This document shows, piece by piece, positions 53,139 to 63,246 of a stretch of DNA of 64,000 nt (its first letter is position 1; every line of letters starts with the position of its first letter). The position numbers were made by a program, and so were the translations under genes. A model generated the notes under the pieces. It saw nothing but the letters and a program-made list of their open reading frames with translations. It had not been told where the DNA came from and did not search any database. The DNA lies in the NCBI GenBank assembly GCA_019279435.1, contig JAAALK010000289.1:26466603-26530602 (forward strand), written 5' to 3'. The stretch is from Zizania palustris (Eukaryota > Streptophyta > Magnoliopsida > Poales > Poaceae).

Positions 53139-54348
53139 GTGTTCTTACCACGCCGCAGTGAGGTCACCGGCCTACAGGTGATGAACCAAGTGGAGGGGTG
53201 TGGCAATTGCAAGGAATGAACCTGTCCTGACCAAGAGAAAGGTGTAGCTTGGAAGGCAAGTGAGTAGCAAGGATTAGCGATAATAATAACAGTTAAACCA
53301 AGTTCAATAAGTATTCCCAAGTACTTGTCAAAGTTGCTGGCCTTAGTGCTCCCAAGGTGAAAATTCAAGCAATAGAGGGAAACTATGTGCCCAAAACTCA
53401 AATGGACGCAACACAGGCCAAAATCAGCTCTCTGCAGATCGGACAAGAGATCGGACAAGTGATCGGACAAGGGTATGTGCACAATTTTTTTTTCTTCTGC
53501 TGCTCGGATCGGACAAGGGATCGGACAAGAGTTCGGACAAAGGTTCAGACAAGAGATCGGACAAGCAACAAACAGCCAAAGACCGCCTCAGATTGGACAA
53601 GAGTTCGGACAGGAGTTCGGACAAGAGTTCGGACAAGAGTTCGGACAAGCAACAAACAGCCAATGCCTTCCTCAGATCGGACAAGTGTTCGGACATGAGT
53701 TTGGACAAGAGTTCGGACAAGCAAATAACAGGACCGCTTCTTTTTTTTTATATTTTTTTTTCTCCCTTTTTTTTCACTCTATTTTTTTTTGAAACAAGGA
53801 TGACCAGAGGAGTACCACAAAAATTGGCACCTACAACTGAGGTGGGATGTGGCTCACAAAAATTCAAACAAGTTTGTTGTCCGGCGAGCAAAAACTTTGT
53901 CCAATTATTTTCTTTATCTTCCCGATTTTTTTTGGCGATTTTGGTGAGGGCTAACCGACCTTTGTTGTTTAGGGTACCCTCCAAATTGAGTCAGGAACAC
54001 GCTCAAAAAATTTCAGATTTTTCTGCCAAACGAGCGAAAAGTTATGCCTGTTTTACTGAAGGGGGGTCACAAAGAGTAGATGTGGAAAACAAAGAAAGGT
54101 TGCGGAAGGGGGGGTTTTTCGGTGGGGAATTTTTTCTGAGACACAAGAACAACTACTACTCAAACGACACAGAGGGATGACTAAACCAGCAACAAGACTC
54201 GACCAAGAACACGAACTCAACAAAGTTAAAACTGAAATTAAAATCGCAAGGCACAAAGGGGTTCTCGGTGGGGAATTTTTTTTTTGGTGCGGTTTTCTGG
54301 ACTCTGGGTAAAACAAAAACAGATCGAGATTACCTAACGGGAAACCTG
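53139..54348 (-). other. Gag-less leader of CRM/Reina-like element
   Basis: 1.2 kb between PBS and protease, where gag should lie. I find no Gag domain or CCHC knuckle in any frame. It contains the 12-bp repeat array 53440-53735, T-rich runs (53735-53795) and otherwise unassigned sequence. An internal open frame at 53593-54180 is a by-product of the repeats. Confidence 0.7.
53440..53735. repeat. 12-bp tandem repeat array GTTCGGACAAGA
   Basis: About 18 units of (A/G)TTCGGACAAGA and ATCGGACAAGAG in blocks, with a repeated spacer AAGCAACAAACAGCCAA at about 53565 and 53646 that makes a higher-order unit. On the minus strand it reads as four-residue repeats (SELL), without gene context. Confidence 0.9.
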
Positions 54349-54360
54349 GCTCTGATACCA
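54349..54360 (-). other. PBS of CRM/Reina-like element
   Basis: Minus-strand TGGTATCAGAGC, two bases from the 5' LTR; intact initiator tRNA-Met site. Confidence 0.93.
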
Positions 54361-54362
54361 GC

Positions 54363-55271
54363 TGATGGGGGATTGGTCCCGATCTTCCGCTAGGTAAGGG
54401 ATAAACTTGGGTTGGTGGAGAATCTCGACGTTGGCGATCCAAGGCTCCGGTCCGGCGGATCAAAACCTTGCAATCGTTACACCACTGTCTCCGTTGGTTA
54501 TCAACCACGCATAACGCGATTGACCTCGCCACGAAGGCTAATTCCTGCAAGCGAACCCAAGAACACAAGCAAGAACAGGAAGGATACAAATCGAATGCCA
54601 AATCACAGACAAACGAAGATAAGGTGAGGTTTCACAAACGCCAATGCAGCAGCCAATCGGTCCGGTGCAAGAGGCGGGATCTAAACACAACAGTGTAGAT
54701 GCAACAAAGCAAAACCTAACCCTAGAAGTGGCTGGCGTGAGAATATATAGGGCGGCGGTCTGTGGAAGGGGAACAGACTTGGGCTGTGGGCTAGAAGACG
54801 TACAGACTCAGATTATGGCCAACATGGCCCAGTTCTGTCATGCAGTACTGTTTTAAATACACAGGACGACTCAAGACTCCAAAAGATGTGAAACCAACGG
54901 CAAAAGATCCGTCTTCTCCTCAGCTTTCCAAAAAGTCCAAGAACGCGCCAATCGGACTTCGTATGAGGAAGTTATGCCCATTTTGGTGAATGGTGGTCGA
55001 TGTAGTCTGAACCAGCGAATTCTTGACTTCAAATCATCCGTGCGGCTCCGTCTTCAATTCCAACTCTCCTATTCCATCTCCCATGTTCCTAAGCAACAAA
55101 ATATCACTAGTATTCAGTAGCATCCCATCCAAACAAATATAATCAAAGTTGCTAAGGAACGAATTAACCTCATGGTTCAAGCGACGGGCACGGGCGCGTG
55201 TGATTGGTCCTTGTAGTTGAATTGTAGGTGGAGGCTCCATGTGTGTATCATGTGAAGTGATGTCCTCATCA
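54363..55271 (-). repeat. 5' LTR of CRM/Reina-like element
   Basis: 909 bp, partner of 49796-50704. Its first 238 bp (55034-55271) repeat the coding tail of pol, still open, upstream of the promoter (TATATA at 54744-54749). Confidence 0.93.
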
Positions 55272-55308
55272 GAATAGTAAAGACCTAAATCGGGAGCATA
55301 AGTAAGAC

Positions 55309-55680
55309 CTAAATCAACTCCATGGAGAGCATGCATTTGGCCTCGGAACTCTCACCATTGCAGCCGTTGAGCATCAAGTTGGTCTTTTTCAGATCATCCT
55401 CGTCCCTGCCATGTTTCTTCAATAGAGAGTAAGGCATTAGATTAACAATGGCACCGTCGTCAACACGCATCCGGGAAATCGGCTTTCCATCAATGTGACC
55501 CCTGACATAGAGAGGCTTTAGATGGTGAGCTGAGTCCTCGGGTTTCTCAAAGATGGCATTGCGTGGGCCGAGGTTCAATTGAGCGACCTCGGCCTCATCC
55601 TGTGGTAGGGCGAACTCGGCAGGTAGCATGATGACGTTAATGTCCATCGCCTGGGGTGTGGACCCCTCGGAGACAGGCAA
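55309..55680 (-). pseudogene. pol: Tat-lineage protease
   Basis: Minus-strand retropepsin of the split Tat element: acidic spacer, then HLKPLYVRGHIDGKPISRM, active-site region RVDDGAIVNLMPYSLL, and LMLNGCNGESSEAKCML. It breaks off after SMEL at about 55320, where B' sequence begins. The segment between the catalytic Asp and Gly (VDDGA) is changed from the usual pattern, though Asp remains. The RT that should follow is missing. Confidence 0.82.
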
Positions 55681-55689
55681 GTAGTCATC

Positions 55690-56830
55690 GTCGAGAATGT
55701 CATCATCGTCATTGCTTGGGCTAGGATCCGGGTTGGTTATCTCAACCGGCTTAATCCTCCATACCTATCTCATCGTCGGCCAAGGGCGGATTTCTTCAAA
55801 AATGGTGTCTTGCTCATCCTCAGCTTTTTTCTCGCACATTTCCTATGCTCGTAGGCGTTGTAGATGCCTCTTCTGTGATTTGGACATCCCTGGAGGTGCC
55901 CAAGATGGTGTGGCTTGGTACCTGGTGCCACTGTCTGGTTCCTACTAATTTTGGCTGAAGTGGTGCTGTTCAGCTCAGCCTCACACGTTCTGTATTCGGA
56001 GGGACCTTCGCTGCGGACCCCGGCAATTGGACCGGCCTCGTTTGGCCGATCATACTGGGCTCCGGCGTGGGTTTTGGCCGGAGCAGGTGACATACCTTTG
56101 CCAGGCTTCGGTGAAGGGGCCTTCGGAATTGGGACTTCCTGAGACCCTATTCTGACTATGATAGCTTCGGACTCCCTGTCCTCTGCCTCTTCGCGTTCAT
56201 CTCCCTTAACTTCATTTTGCGCGAGTCAGTTCGGAGGCACCACGGACAACCTGTGAATGATGCCCCCCTCCGCTGCATCTGTTTGTCCTTGCCAATCATA
56301 ATACTCCGAATGAAAATAAGGCATAGTGTTATGTTGCGGAGGGTACTGTGGTTGTGATACGTACGGAGCCCACGGAGTCCCTGCCCAGTTGTATGGCAGA
56401 GGCATCAGTGTCTCTAGTGGTTTCGCCCACTGTGAGCCGAACCCGTTACCTGGAGGGGGGTTTGGTAGAGTCGACGGTGTCTCGGACCATATCAGTGAGG
56501 GGTCCTGCCAGGCCGGAGGTATGTTCGGCCAGTGTGGGCCGAAGCCTCCTATAGAAGGGCTCGTCAAGAGTGGTGCGGGGTTCGGCCATTGGGGGCCGAA
56601 CTCTCTTTGTGTAGGGGTTGGCCACTGGGGTCCGAAGCCACTGTACGAGGGGTTCGGCCACTGGGGTCCGAAGCCTTCGTAGGGAGTGTTAGGCCACTGT
56701 GGCCCAAAGTCACCATGCGGAGGGCTCAACCATTGTGGCCCAAAGCCATTATGTGGAGGGCTCGGCCACTGTGGTCCAAAGCCACCCTCCGAATGCCTTG
56801 GTCTCTTCGGCTGACTTGGTCTTTTGGCTC
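55690..56830 (-). pseudogene. Tat gag-protease linker with FGPQWPN repeats
   Basis: Open piece 56226-56729 with six or more repeats of GFGPQWPN type, otherwise Pro/Gln-rich and acidic, low complexity. It lies between the gag end and protease. No enzyme motif. Several stops lie between 55690 and 56226. Confidence 0.6.
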
Positions 56831-58860
56831 AGGGGCCTGTTTCCTTGGCTTTTCTTTGGTGCTTGTCTAACAACATCTTATATGTTACCTTCGGCTTCTT
56901 GCGAGCTCTAGCCAAAGGAATGCTAACATTTTGCTTCCACACTCCCACTTCGGGGTTTTTAGGTATGAGCGTGCGTGTGCATGGCTCTCCAACAATTATT
57001 GTCTTCCCTTTAGTCGACTAAGCCTACTCTGGCTGAATCAACATCTTCTTCTCGTCGAGGTCGATGGTGTTGATGGGGAAGGTATCTTTCTCTAGCTTCA
57101 TTTTTGGATTTTGGTCTATTTTCAATCGTCCTTCTTCTATGGCCGATTGAACCTGTCCTCAAAAAACATTGCAGTCATTAGTATTATGTGAATGCGAATC
57201 ATGCAACTTATAGTATGGATGTTTCTTCAACTCGTCGGTAGATGGAATGACTTGACCTTTGGGCAATCTGAGAAGTTGGTTCTTCAAGAGAAAATCAAAT
57301 ATCTTATCACACTTAGTTATATCGAATGAGTACTTGACCTCACTAGGCCGATTCTTGGTGAGAGACGGCTGTAACTCGGAGCAAGTGATAGGTTTACTCT
57401 TGGCGTTCCAAATCCATTCGGCTGCGTACATGACGGCTGAATCCTCTTCTTCTTATTCCTCCTCATTGGAGTGTTCCATGACGTGGATTTCAGCCCTAGG
57501 CTTGTTAAACGTCTTGATAAACTTCTTATCTTTAGCTCGGCCTTCTTGGACCAGAGCTTGTTATAAGACTTGGCTAACCTCTAAAAAGTTATGGTTGTGT
57601 AGTCTCTCTTTAATCTCGGAACGCAACCCACTAACAGCTACATCCGCCAAATCCCTTTCTGAAATATTTAGGCTGAAACATCGGTTTCTGGCATCCCTAA
57701 AACGCTTGATATACTCAGAGACGCTCTCGTTAGATTTTTGTCTAACCGATGTCAAGTGTGAAAGCCTAAGTTATTTCTCACCTGTGTAAAAGTAGTCATG
57801 GAATTTTTTTCTAATTCATCCCATGTTTGAATGGAGTTCGGCGGGAGCGCCGAAAACCAAGTGAAAGTGGTGCCGGATAGTGAGAGATAAAATAGTCTAA
57901 GTTTTAGAGCGTCCGACCCACTAGCATCTCCACACTGTGCTAAAAATTGACTAACATGCTCTAGTGTGGTTTTGTTACCCTCGCCATCAAATTTAGTGAA
58001 TTCAGGAACTCTATAGCCATGAGGGTAGGGTATTGTATCAAAATGGTTGAGATATGGCTTTCGGTAAACCCTAGCCTGACCCCTAGGCATGAAGCCAGCG
58101 CATTCTCTAAATAGTGTGCGGATTCACTCTTAAATGTAATCTTGGCCCGCTGCCTGCCCACGCCTCTCATGCGGGGGCATGACACGCGGTGGGATGTCAG
58201 CGTGTCGGCCATGGGTTCCCTCCTCGTGCGCCAGTTGTACGACGTTCTCTAGCCTAGGCGCCTGTGCATGTGGCACGGGTAGCATGAGCAAAGCTGGCGT
58301 CAGCGTAGGTGGTGGTGGTGCATGGTACATTGTGCTAGCTTGGCCATGAGCATAATGACTAGTCTCGGCCGTGGATGTTGAGACCGGAAATGTAATGGTC
58401 TTGCCAGTACTACCGTTTGATCTGTTGTAGACATGATTTATCGGAGGTACACTAGCAATAAGGGCTGATGGCACGACCTCAGTAAAGCCAAACCTTCTAA
58501 GTACCGCCTCTACTTGGGAGCTAACTGCCGAATCTAAACGGTTGTCTAGCGAAGCGCTAACGGCTTGATCTACTGAGGCGATACGGGTGTTACCTGGATC
58601 CGAGCAAGGTCAGGGATGAAGATGTCGTGCTTGATGAAGCCCGCGCGCGTCTTGACATAGCTCCCAAGCATCATGTCTTGGAGCGCCTTCATCTTTTCCT
58701 CGATCTCTGCTCAGTCTTCTGCGGGAATATCTTCAAGAGTAGGCGTCATGATGTTGCGGTTGTTGACATCCGTGCCTCCCATGGTGTCCATCAGCGGTGT
58801 AGACGTAGTAGTCATTGTAGATGTACCAGCGGACGATGTAGATGTACCCGTCATGTTGGC
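56831..58860 (-). pseudogene. gag: Tat-lineage gag, degraded
   Basis: Minus-strand gag in at least four broken frames. N-terminal Pro/His-rich part (58474-58130); Gag core YRVPEFTKFDGEGNKTTLEH, LFYLSLSGTTFTWFSALP (58090-57752); SVSEYIKRFRDARNRCFSL, DLADVAVSGLRSEIKERL (57755-57561); C-terminal DKIFDFLLKNQLLRLP, HPYYKLHDSHSHNTNDC (57431-57159), a Tat-type Cys/His segment. Stops fall near 57560, 57455 and 57158 and a frameshift near 57755. These parts are typical of Tat-lineage gag in grasses. Confidence 0.8.
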
Positions 58861-58868
58861 TTAGCTTT

Positions 58869-58891
58869 TCCCCAGCGGAGTCTCCAAAAAG
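58869..58891 (-). other. PBS of minus-strand Tat element
   Basis: Minus-strand TTTTTGGAGACTCCGCTGGGGA after the 5' LTR. It differs from the tRNA-Met type used by the other elements here and resembles the TGGCGACTCCGCTGGGGA class common in grass Tat elements; the matching tRNA was not determined. Confidence 0.6.
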
Positions 58892-58893
58892 TG

Positions 58894-60310
58894 TGTTGAC
58901 ATAGAAATGTGCCCCCGCACTTGGGTCAGTTCGATGATCCAAAAGTGTGCGGATACTTAGGGACAAGCCTAAGCATAACACAACACCGACACCGCGTTCT
59001 AACTACCCTTAGCCGTGGTAAGGGGGGTGGAGTCGCTAGGTAATCAGATCACACATAAATAATACAATTAGCCAAAAAAATGTATTAAACAGAACAAGTC
59101 AGAAACTGAACAGAGCCTGACTGATTCGAAATGTGGTGCGAAGAGTGTCGCCGAAGTGTACCTTTGGCGTCTGGTGTGAAGTGTTCCACCGAAGGGTGTC
59201 TTCGGCGTTCGGACTGATCTGGCCAAAGATGTACTCCGAACCGATCTAGACGTGACAATCACCTCCGAACAACGGGGTTCGGCGTGAAGTCTCCAATACA
59301 ACAAGATATAGGATGATGACTTAGACGCAACACACGAGCGCGACTTCATCTGGAGCAGAGTATGAGCATGGCGAAGCCTATCATGATGAAGTCTGTTGGT
59401 GAAGCATGTCAACGTGCAGTCGAAGCAGCGATCTTGCCGAAGGGTGTTCTAGCAAACTCAGAAACTGATCCCTTAGCTCCAGGGACCTCCGACGAAGTTG
59501 CTCCGAATGTGGAAACCTGCAACAAAGTAGATTTGAAGTACCAATTCGTCCTGAGGACCGAATTTTGCTAAGTGTTGCACTAGGGGCGAAGGTAGCAATC
59601 TATTACGCAGATTAGCGGGTACTTCACAGGCGAAGTAACAAGGGGATAACAAGCTATTATGTATATTAACGGATACTTCACAGGCGAAGTAACAAGGCAA
59701 TAGCAATCTATTACGTAGATTAACGGATACTTCACAAGTGAAGTAACAAGGCTTACCACTATTCCATAGTGGTCGTCGGAGGGCTTCCAGGCAAACCCAC
59801 GAAGAGTACAGGAAAGTAAAGGTAAAGTAAAGTACGGTTCAAAGCTAGGGCTTCGTGGTTGATTTGTGTTGGGGCATTCTGAATTGGCATCACCCCTATA
59901 TTTATAGGGGCTAGACTTCTAATCTCTAAGCCTAATCTGATAAGATTTGGCTTAATCACGCGTGGAAAGGCTTAGTCAAAATCGGACTCAATCTCTAACT
60001 CTGCCTAGAGTGGGCCTTCGGCCAGGCTCGCCAAAGGCTGCTCCTTGGGCCGAAGCTTCAGTGGAGTGGGCCTTCGGCCAGACCCACTGAAGCCTGCTCC
60101 TTGGGCCGAAACTTCGGCGTGGTGGACCTCCGAAGGCCTTTGGGCCGAAGACTGCAGGCTTTGCTGGAAGCTTCCGAAGCCCATAGCCTGGTGGGCCTTT
60201 GGCACTGTAGAGCTTCGGCCCAACCCGGGACATGTGTATTTTCAGCCCAAATTACCAAAATTGATATTTTGACAATCTTAATGATTAATGCCATTTTTTT
60301 GCTATCAATA
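58894..60310 (-). repeat. 5' LTR of minus-strand Tat element
   Basis: 1,417 bp, TGTTGACATAG ... GCTATCAATA on the plus strand. The outer dinucleotide is TA instead of CA (60309-60310), a change at the LTR tip. Three-copy 56-bp repeat at 59594-59752; inverted TATA box (TATAAATATA) at 59897-59906. Followed by TSD GTTTG. Confidence 0.9.
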
Positions 60311-61223
60311 GTTTGCTTGTGAATCATCCGTTAATCTACGTAACATATTGTTATCACCTTGTTGGCTCGCTTGTGAACCATCCATTAATCTACGTAACAG
60401 ATTGCTACCTTCATTTTGTATACTACAACACTTGTAATTCGGTCTCCAGGCCGAATTGGCACTTGATCTTCGTTTGTTGTAGGTTTCACGTTCAGAGCCC
60501 CCTTCGCCGAAGGTTTCTGGAGCTAGGAAGGTTGTTTCGGAAGCCGCTAGAGCACCCTTCGGCAAGTCCTACGTCATCTGACCGTGCCGGATTTGTCACG
60601 TTGCGGTCAGTCTAGTCAAGTCCCGCGCACCGGAGCCACTTCACATTCACAGTTGCTTTGCATCGGAGTCACGCTAGAGCCCACTACACATGGGACTTCG
60701 TTGTATCAGAACACTCCAAACCGGACTTCATCGTGCTAGCGCTTCGCATCGGACTTTGTCGCGCCAGCGCTTCACACCGGGTTTCATCGTGCTAGCGCTC
60801 CGCGTTGGATTTTCTCATGTTAGAGGCTTCACACCGAACCCTATCGTTTGAAGGCGATTTCGCGTCGCGATCTGTTTGGAGCCCGTCTTCGGCTAGATCG
60901 ATCTGAACGTCGAAGACTACCTTTGGTGCACCCTTCGCACCAGACACCGAAGGACCCCCTTCGGTGACCCTTCGCACGGTATACTCCGAACCAATCTGGA
61001 TCCATTCGGTCAATTGGTTTATTTTATCTTATCTATATATTTCGGTTAATTGCATTATTTCTTTGCGATCTGATTACCTGGCAACTCCATCCCCCTTGCC
61101 ATTATTAAGGGTAGTCGGAACGCGATGTTAGTGTTGTGTTACGCTTGGGTTCATCCCTAAGTATCCACACGCTTTTGGATCGTCGAACTGACCCAAATGC
61201 GGGGGCACGTTTTCATGTCAACA
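60311..61223 (+). repeat. 3' LTR of plus-strand Tat element, second part
   Basis: Begins with TSD GTTTG (60311-60315), then two copies of the Tat tandem repeat unit (CATCCRTTAATCTACGTAACA), and ends CACGTTTTCATGTCAACA. With 25025-25570 it makes one LTR of about 1.45 kb. CGCTTCGCATCGGACTT-type phrases repeat at 60700-60830. Confidence 0.85.
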
Positions 61224-61272
61224 CTAAGCAAAGCTGAATAAGCAACACACAAAGTGGGTTGAGTTCGTATAG
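61224..61272. other. Short unassigned flank
   Basis: 49 bp between the Tat LTR end and the copia LTR start. CTAAG (61224-61228) would be the Tat TSD and TATAG (61268-61272) the copia TSD; neither partner is visible. Confidence 0.5.
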
Positions 61273-63182
61273 TGAGAAACCAAGGGTTGGTTTCGGAGTC
61301 TGTGATGAGTGATTGACATATTTTATCCTCTGATTCGAAGGGGTCCCTCTGAAGGGGTTCGGAGGTTGCTTCACCGAAGGGTTCGGTGGGTTCTGATTGC
61401 TGCAGCTGTTGCAGTGGAGTGTGCCTGTCGGAGGGGGTCCGATAGTACACAATGACTGGGTCGTACCGAAGCTTTCGGTACTTTTGGCGGTACACCGAAG
61501 TGTGTGCTGGAGGTTGTTTACCCAGAGAGGTCTCCGGGGTACTGGATACACTTGTCTGTCTGTCTATGGTGCGCAGGTGACTTCGGAGGCAACAGACGGT
61601 TCACAGCAAGTGAACCTAGGTCAAGCGGGAGGCTTGATGCCAGGCGAGCGGGGAGCTCGGTCACGAAGGCTGTGTGGGGTCGAGGTCAGTCCTTGGGTCA
61701 AGGTGCGCCAAGCGGAGGTAGAGAGTGCAGAGTGTGGCTCCGGCTGAAGGTACTCCGAGACAAAGTCCTCGAAGGCGAGGCACTTCGAAGGGTACTTCGG
61801 AGGGAGGCACTCGAAGGTATACCCGACGAAGGTCTCATAAGTCGAGGTGCATCGAAGGCATGGTCCGGGTGAGGTTCATCGAGGAGTGTGCTAGGGGAGA
61901 GACACTGCGACGAAGTGCTCATGGAATGCTTCATGCGGAGGCCTTGGACGAAGGAGGGACTTCGAAGAGTGGTACTCCGAAGGTGGGGCTTCGGAGTGTG
62001 GCTGACTTGAGGTACTTTGGCCATACATGGCTTCGGTACATGGACTGATGGAGTTCGAACTGGGAGAAGCTGCGAAGCCATGGTGGTCCACTCCGGAGGT
62101 GTTGGTGCGAAGGCCTAAGGGCTTTGACGGCTTTGGCTCAAAACCGTCACTGTATCGAAGGCTGACTTCGGTGAAGCGAAGGCCGTCAGGCTCAAGGCTT
62201 CTCACCGAAGCTACCGCACCTCTCACGTGCGAAGGGGTGCTTCAGAAGACTCCAAAACTGCAAAGGCTGACCGTGTCTGCTCTGCAAAAGCTGATGTTGT
62301 CTCCTTTGTGAAGCTGACAAAAGAAGCCTCCTAAATAAAGTAGACTACCAACTGTACCCCCTGTTCTGATGAGACAAAACCAGTGTAAACCCTAGGGGTA
62401 AAGTAGTCTATTCATAGGGCTGAATAGTGCCTATAAATAGTGGAGGCTAGCTAGGCCACAGTAACACTTTGAGCAGCCATATTTGAGCTCCTGTGCTAGC
62501 CGCCACATACTGTTGTATCTAGTCTGTGAGTTCATTTTGTGTTCCCTGTTCAAGCAATGAAACTTTGATTCTGTTTTCATTTATTGTTTGAACTTGTATG
62601 CCTACTTTGCACTACATGTTTTATTTCTATGTGCACCATCTTCTTCTGGGTTGAGTTTGTGCACTAGATCTCTTCTGGAGAAGTGTGTGAGAGGTCTGTT
62701 CGTGTGAAGTGTGGGTTTTTCAATGTCTGTTCGCTCTGTGTAAACTGGAGGCTAGACCTCTCTGATTAGTAGCGAAGCACTGTCTCCGGGTTGAATCGAA
62801 GCCCATTTTCTTCCCTTGTCGAAGTCCTCGACGAAGTGTGTTCTGTGTGCATTTTGACCTTTGAAGTATGAAGCCTAGTACCAGTTGCTAGCACTGAGTG
62901 TTTGGTCGAAGTCCTCAGAGGGAAGTCTGCTCTTACGAAGGGTGAAGTGCGAGGTCTGCTCGAAGGCACCCAGTGTGCGGAGCCTGCACTGACTTAGCAG
63001 AGCTGAATTTTTGGAGTTGTAAGTGGAGCAAAGACTTCTTGACTTCGAACTTTTGCTCCTTGCGAAGCCTGATTTCGGAGCTGTGAAATACCTCCGAACC
63101 AGAACTTCGAAGGGTGTGTTCGAAGTTTGTTCTATAGAAGACAGAATTCAACCCCCCTCTGGTCGCCGTTTCCGGTCCAACA
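61273..63182 (+). repeat. 5' LTR of copia element E
   Basis: TGAGAAACCAAGGG ... GGTCCAACA, 1,910 bp; TATA box TATAAATA at 62432-62439 in CCTATAAATAGTGGAGG. Confidence 0.92.
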
Positions 63183-63184
63183 AT

Positions 63185-63196
63185 TGGTATCAGAGC
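63185..63196 (+). other. PBS of copia element E
   Basis: TGGTATCAGAGC two bases after the LTR, initiator tRNA-Met type. Confidence 0.92.
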
Positions 63197-63246
63197 AGGT
63201 TAAGATCACCAGTTGACCTTAACCAGTTTTGTGATCTGTTGGTGAC

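Larger units (their letters stand above)
49796..55271 (-). mobile_element. CRM/Reina-like chromovirus, gag-less and RT-deleted
   Basis: 5,476 bp with TSD GAATA (49791-49795 and 55272-55276). Minus-strand order: 5' LTR 55271-54363, PBS 54360-54349, 1.2 kb non-coding leader with tandem repeats, protease-RNase H ORF, integrase ORF, PPT 50717-50705, 3' LTR 50704-49796. The two 909-bp LTRs differ at four sites I can read (near 49944, 50309, 50367 and 50438), about 0.44%. No gag and no RT core. CRM is suggested by IN motifs, LTR size, tRNA-Met PBS and pol running into the LTR; Reina-type is the alternative. Confidence 0.88.
46363..55320 (-). mobile_element. SIRE-like copia family-B copy B', 5' truncated
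   Basis: Minus-strand 3' portion of a family-B element: RNase H fragment 55320-55277 and 49795-49310, 3' region, PPT, 3' LTR 47926-46363. It is interrupted by the CRM/Reina-like element at 49796-55271 with TSD GAATA. Its 5' LTR, gag and most of pol are gone together with the Tat RT region: the Tat protease joins B' near 55320. Left flank is CCCGA (46358-46362). Confidence 0.82.
25571..60310 (-). mobile_element. Tat-lineage Ty3/gypsy element, split by nested insertions
   Basis: Two LTRs in the same minus orientation (25571-26984 and 58894-60310) are flanked by the same 5 bp, GTTTG (25566-25570 and 60311-60315). Between them on the minus strand: PBS 58891-58869, gag about 58860-56830, linker and protease to 55321, integrase 46362-45121 continuing at 27174-27005, PPT 27004-26985. 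The intervening blocks are later insertions (27175-45120 and 46363-55320). The RT region is missing, lost with the 5' part of the inserted copia B'. The element is heavily mutated. Confidence 0.88.

Noticed and set aside
53424..53720. Leu/Ser repeat protein in the CRM/Reina-like leader
   Set aside because: Translation of a 12-bp tandem repeat; no start context or domain.
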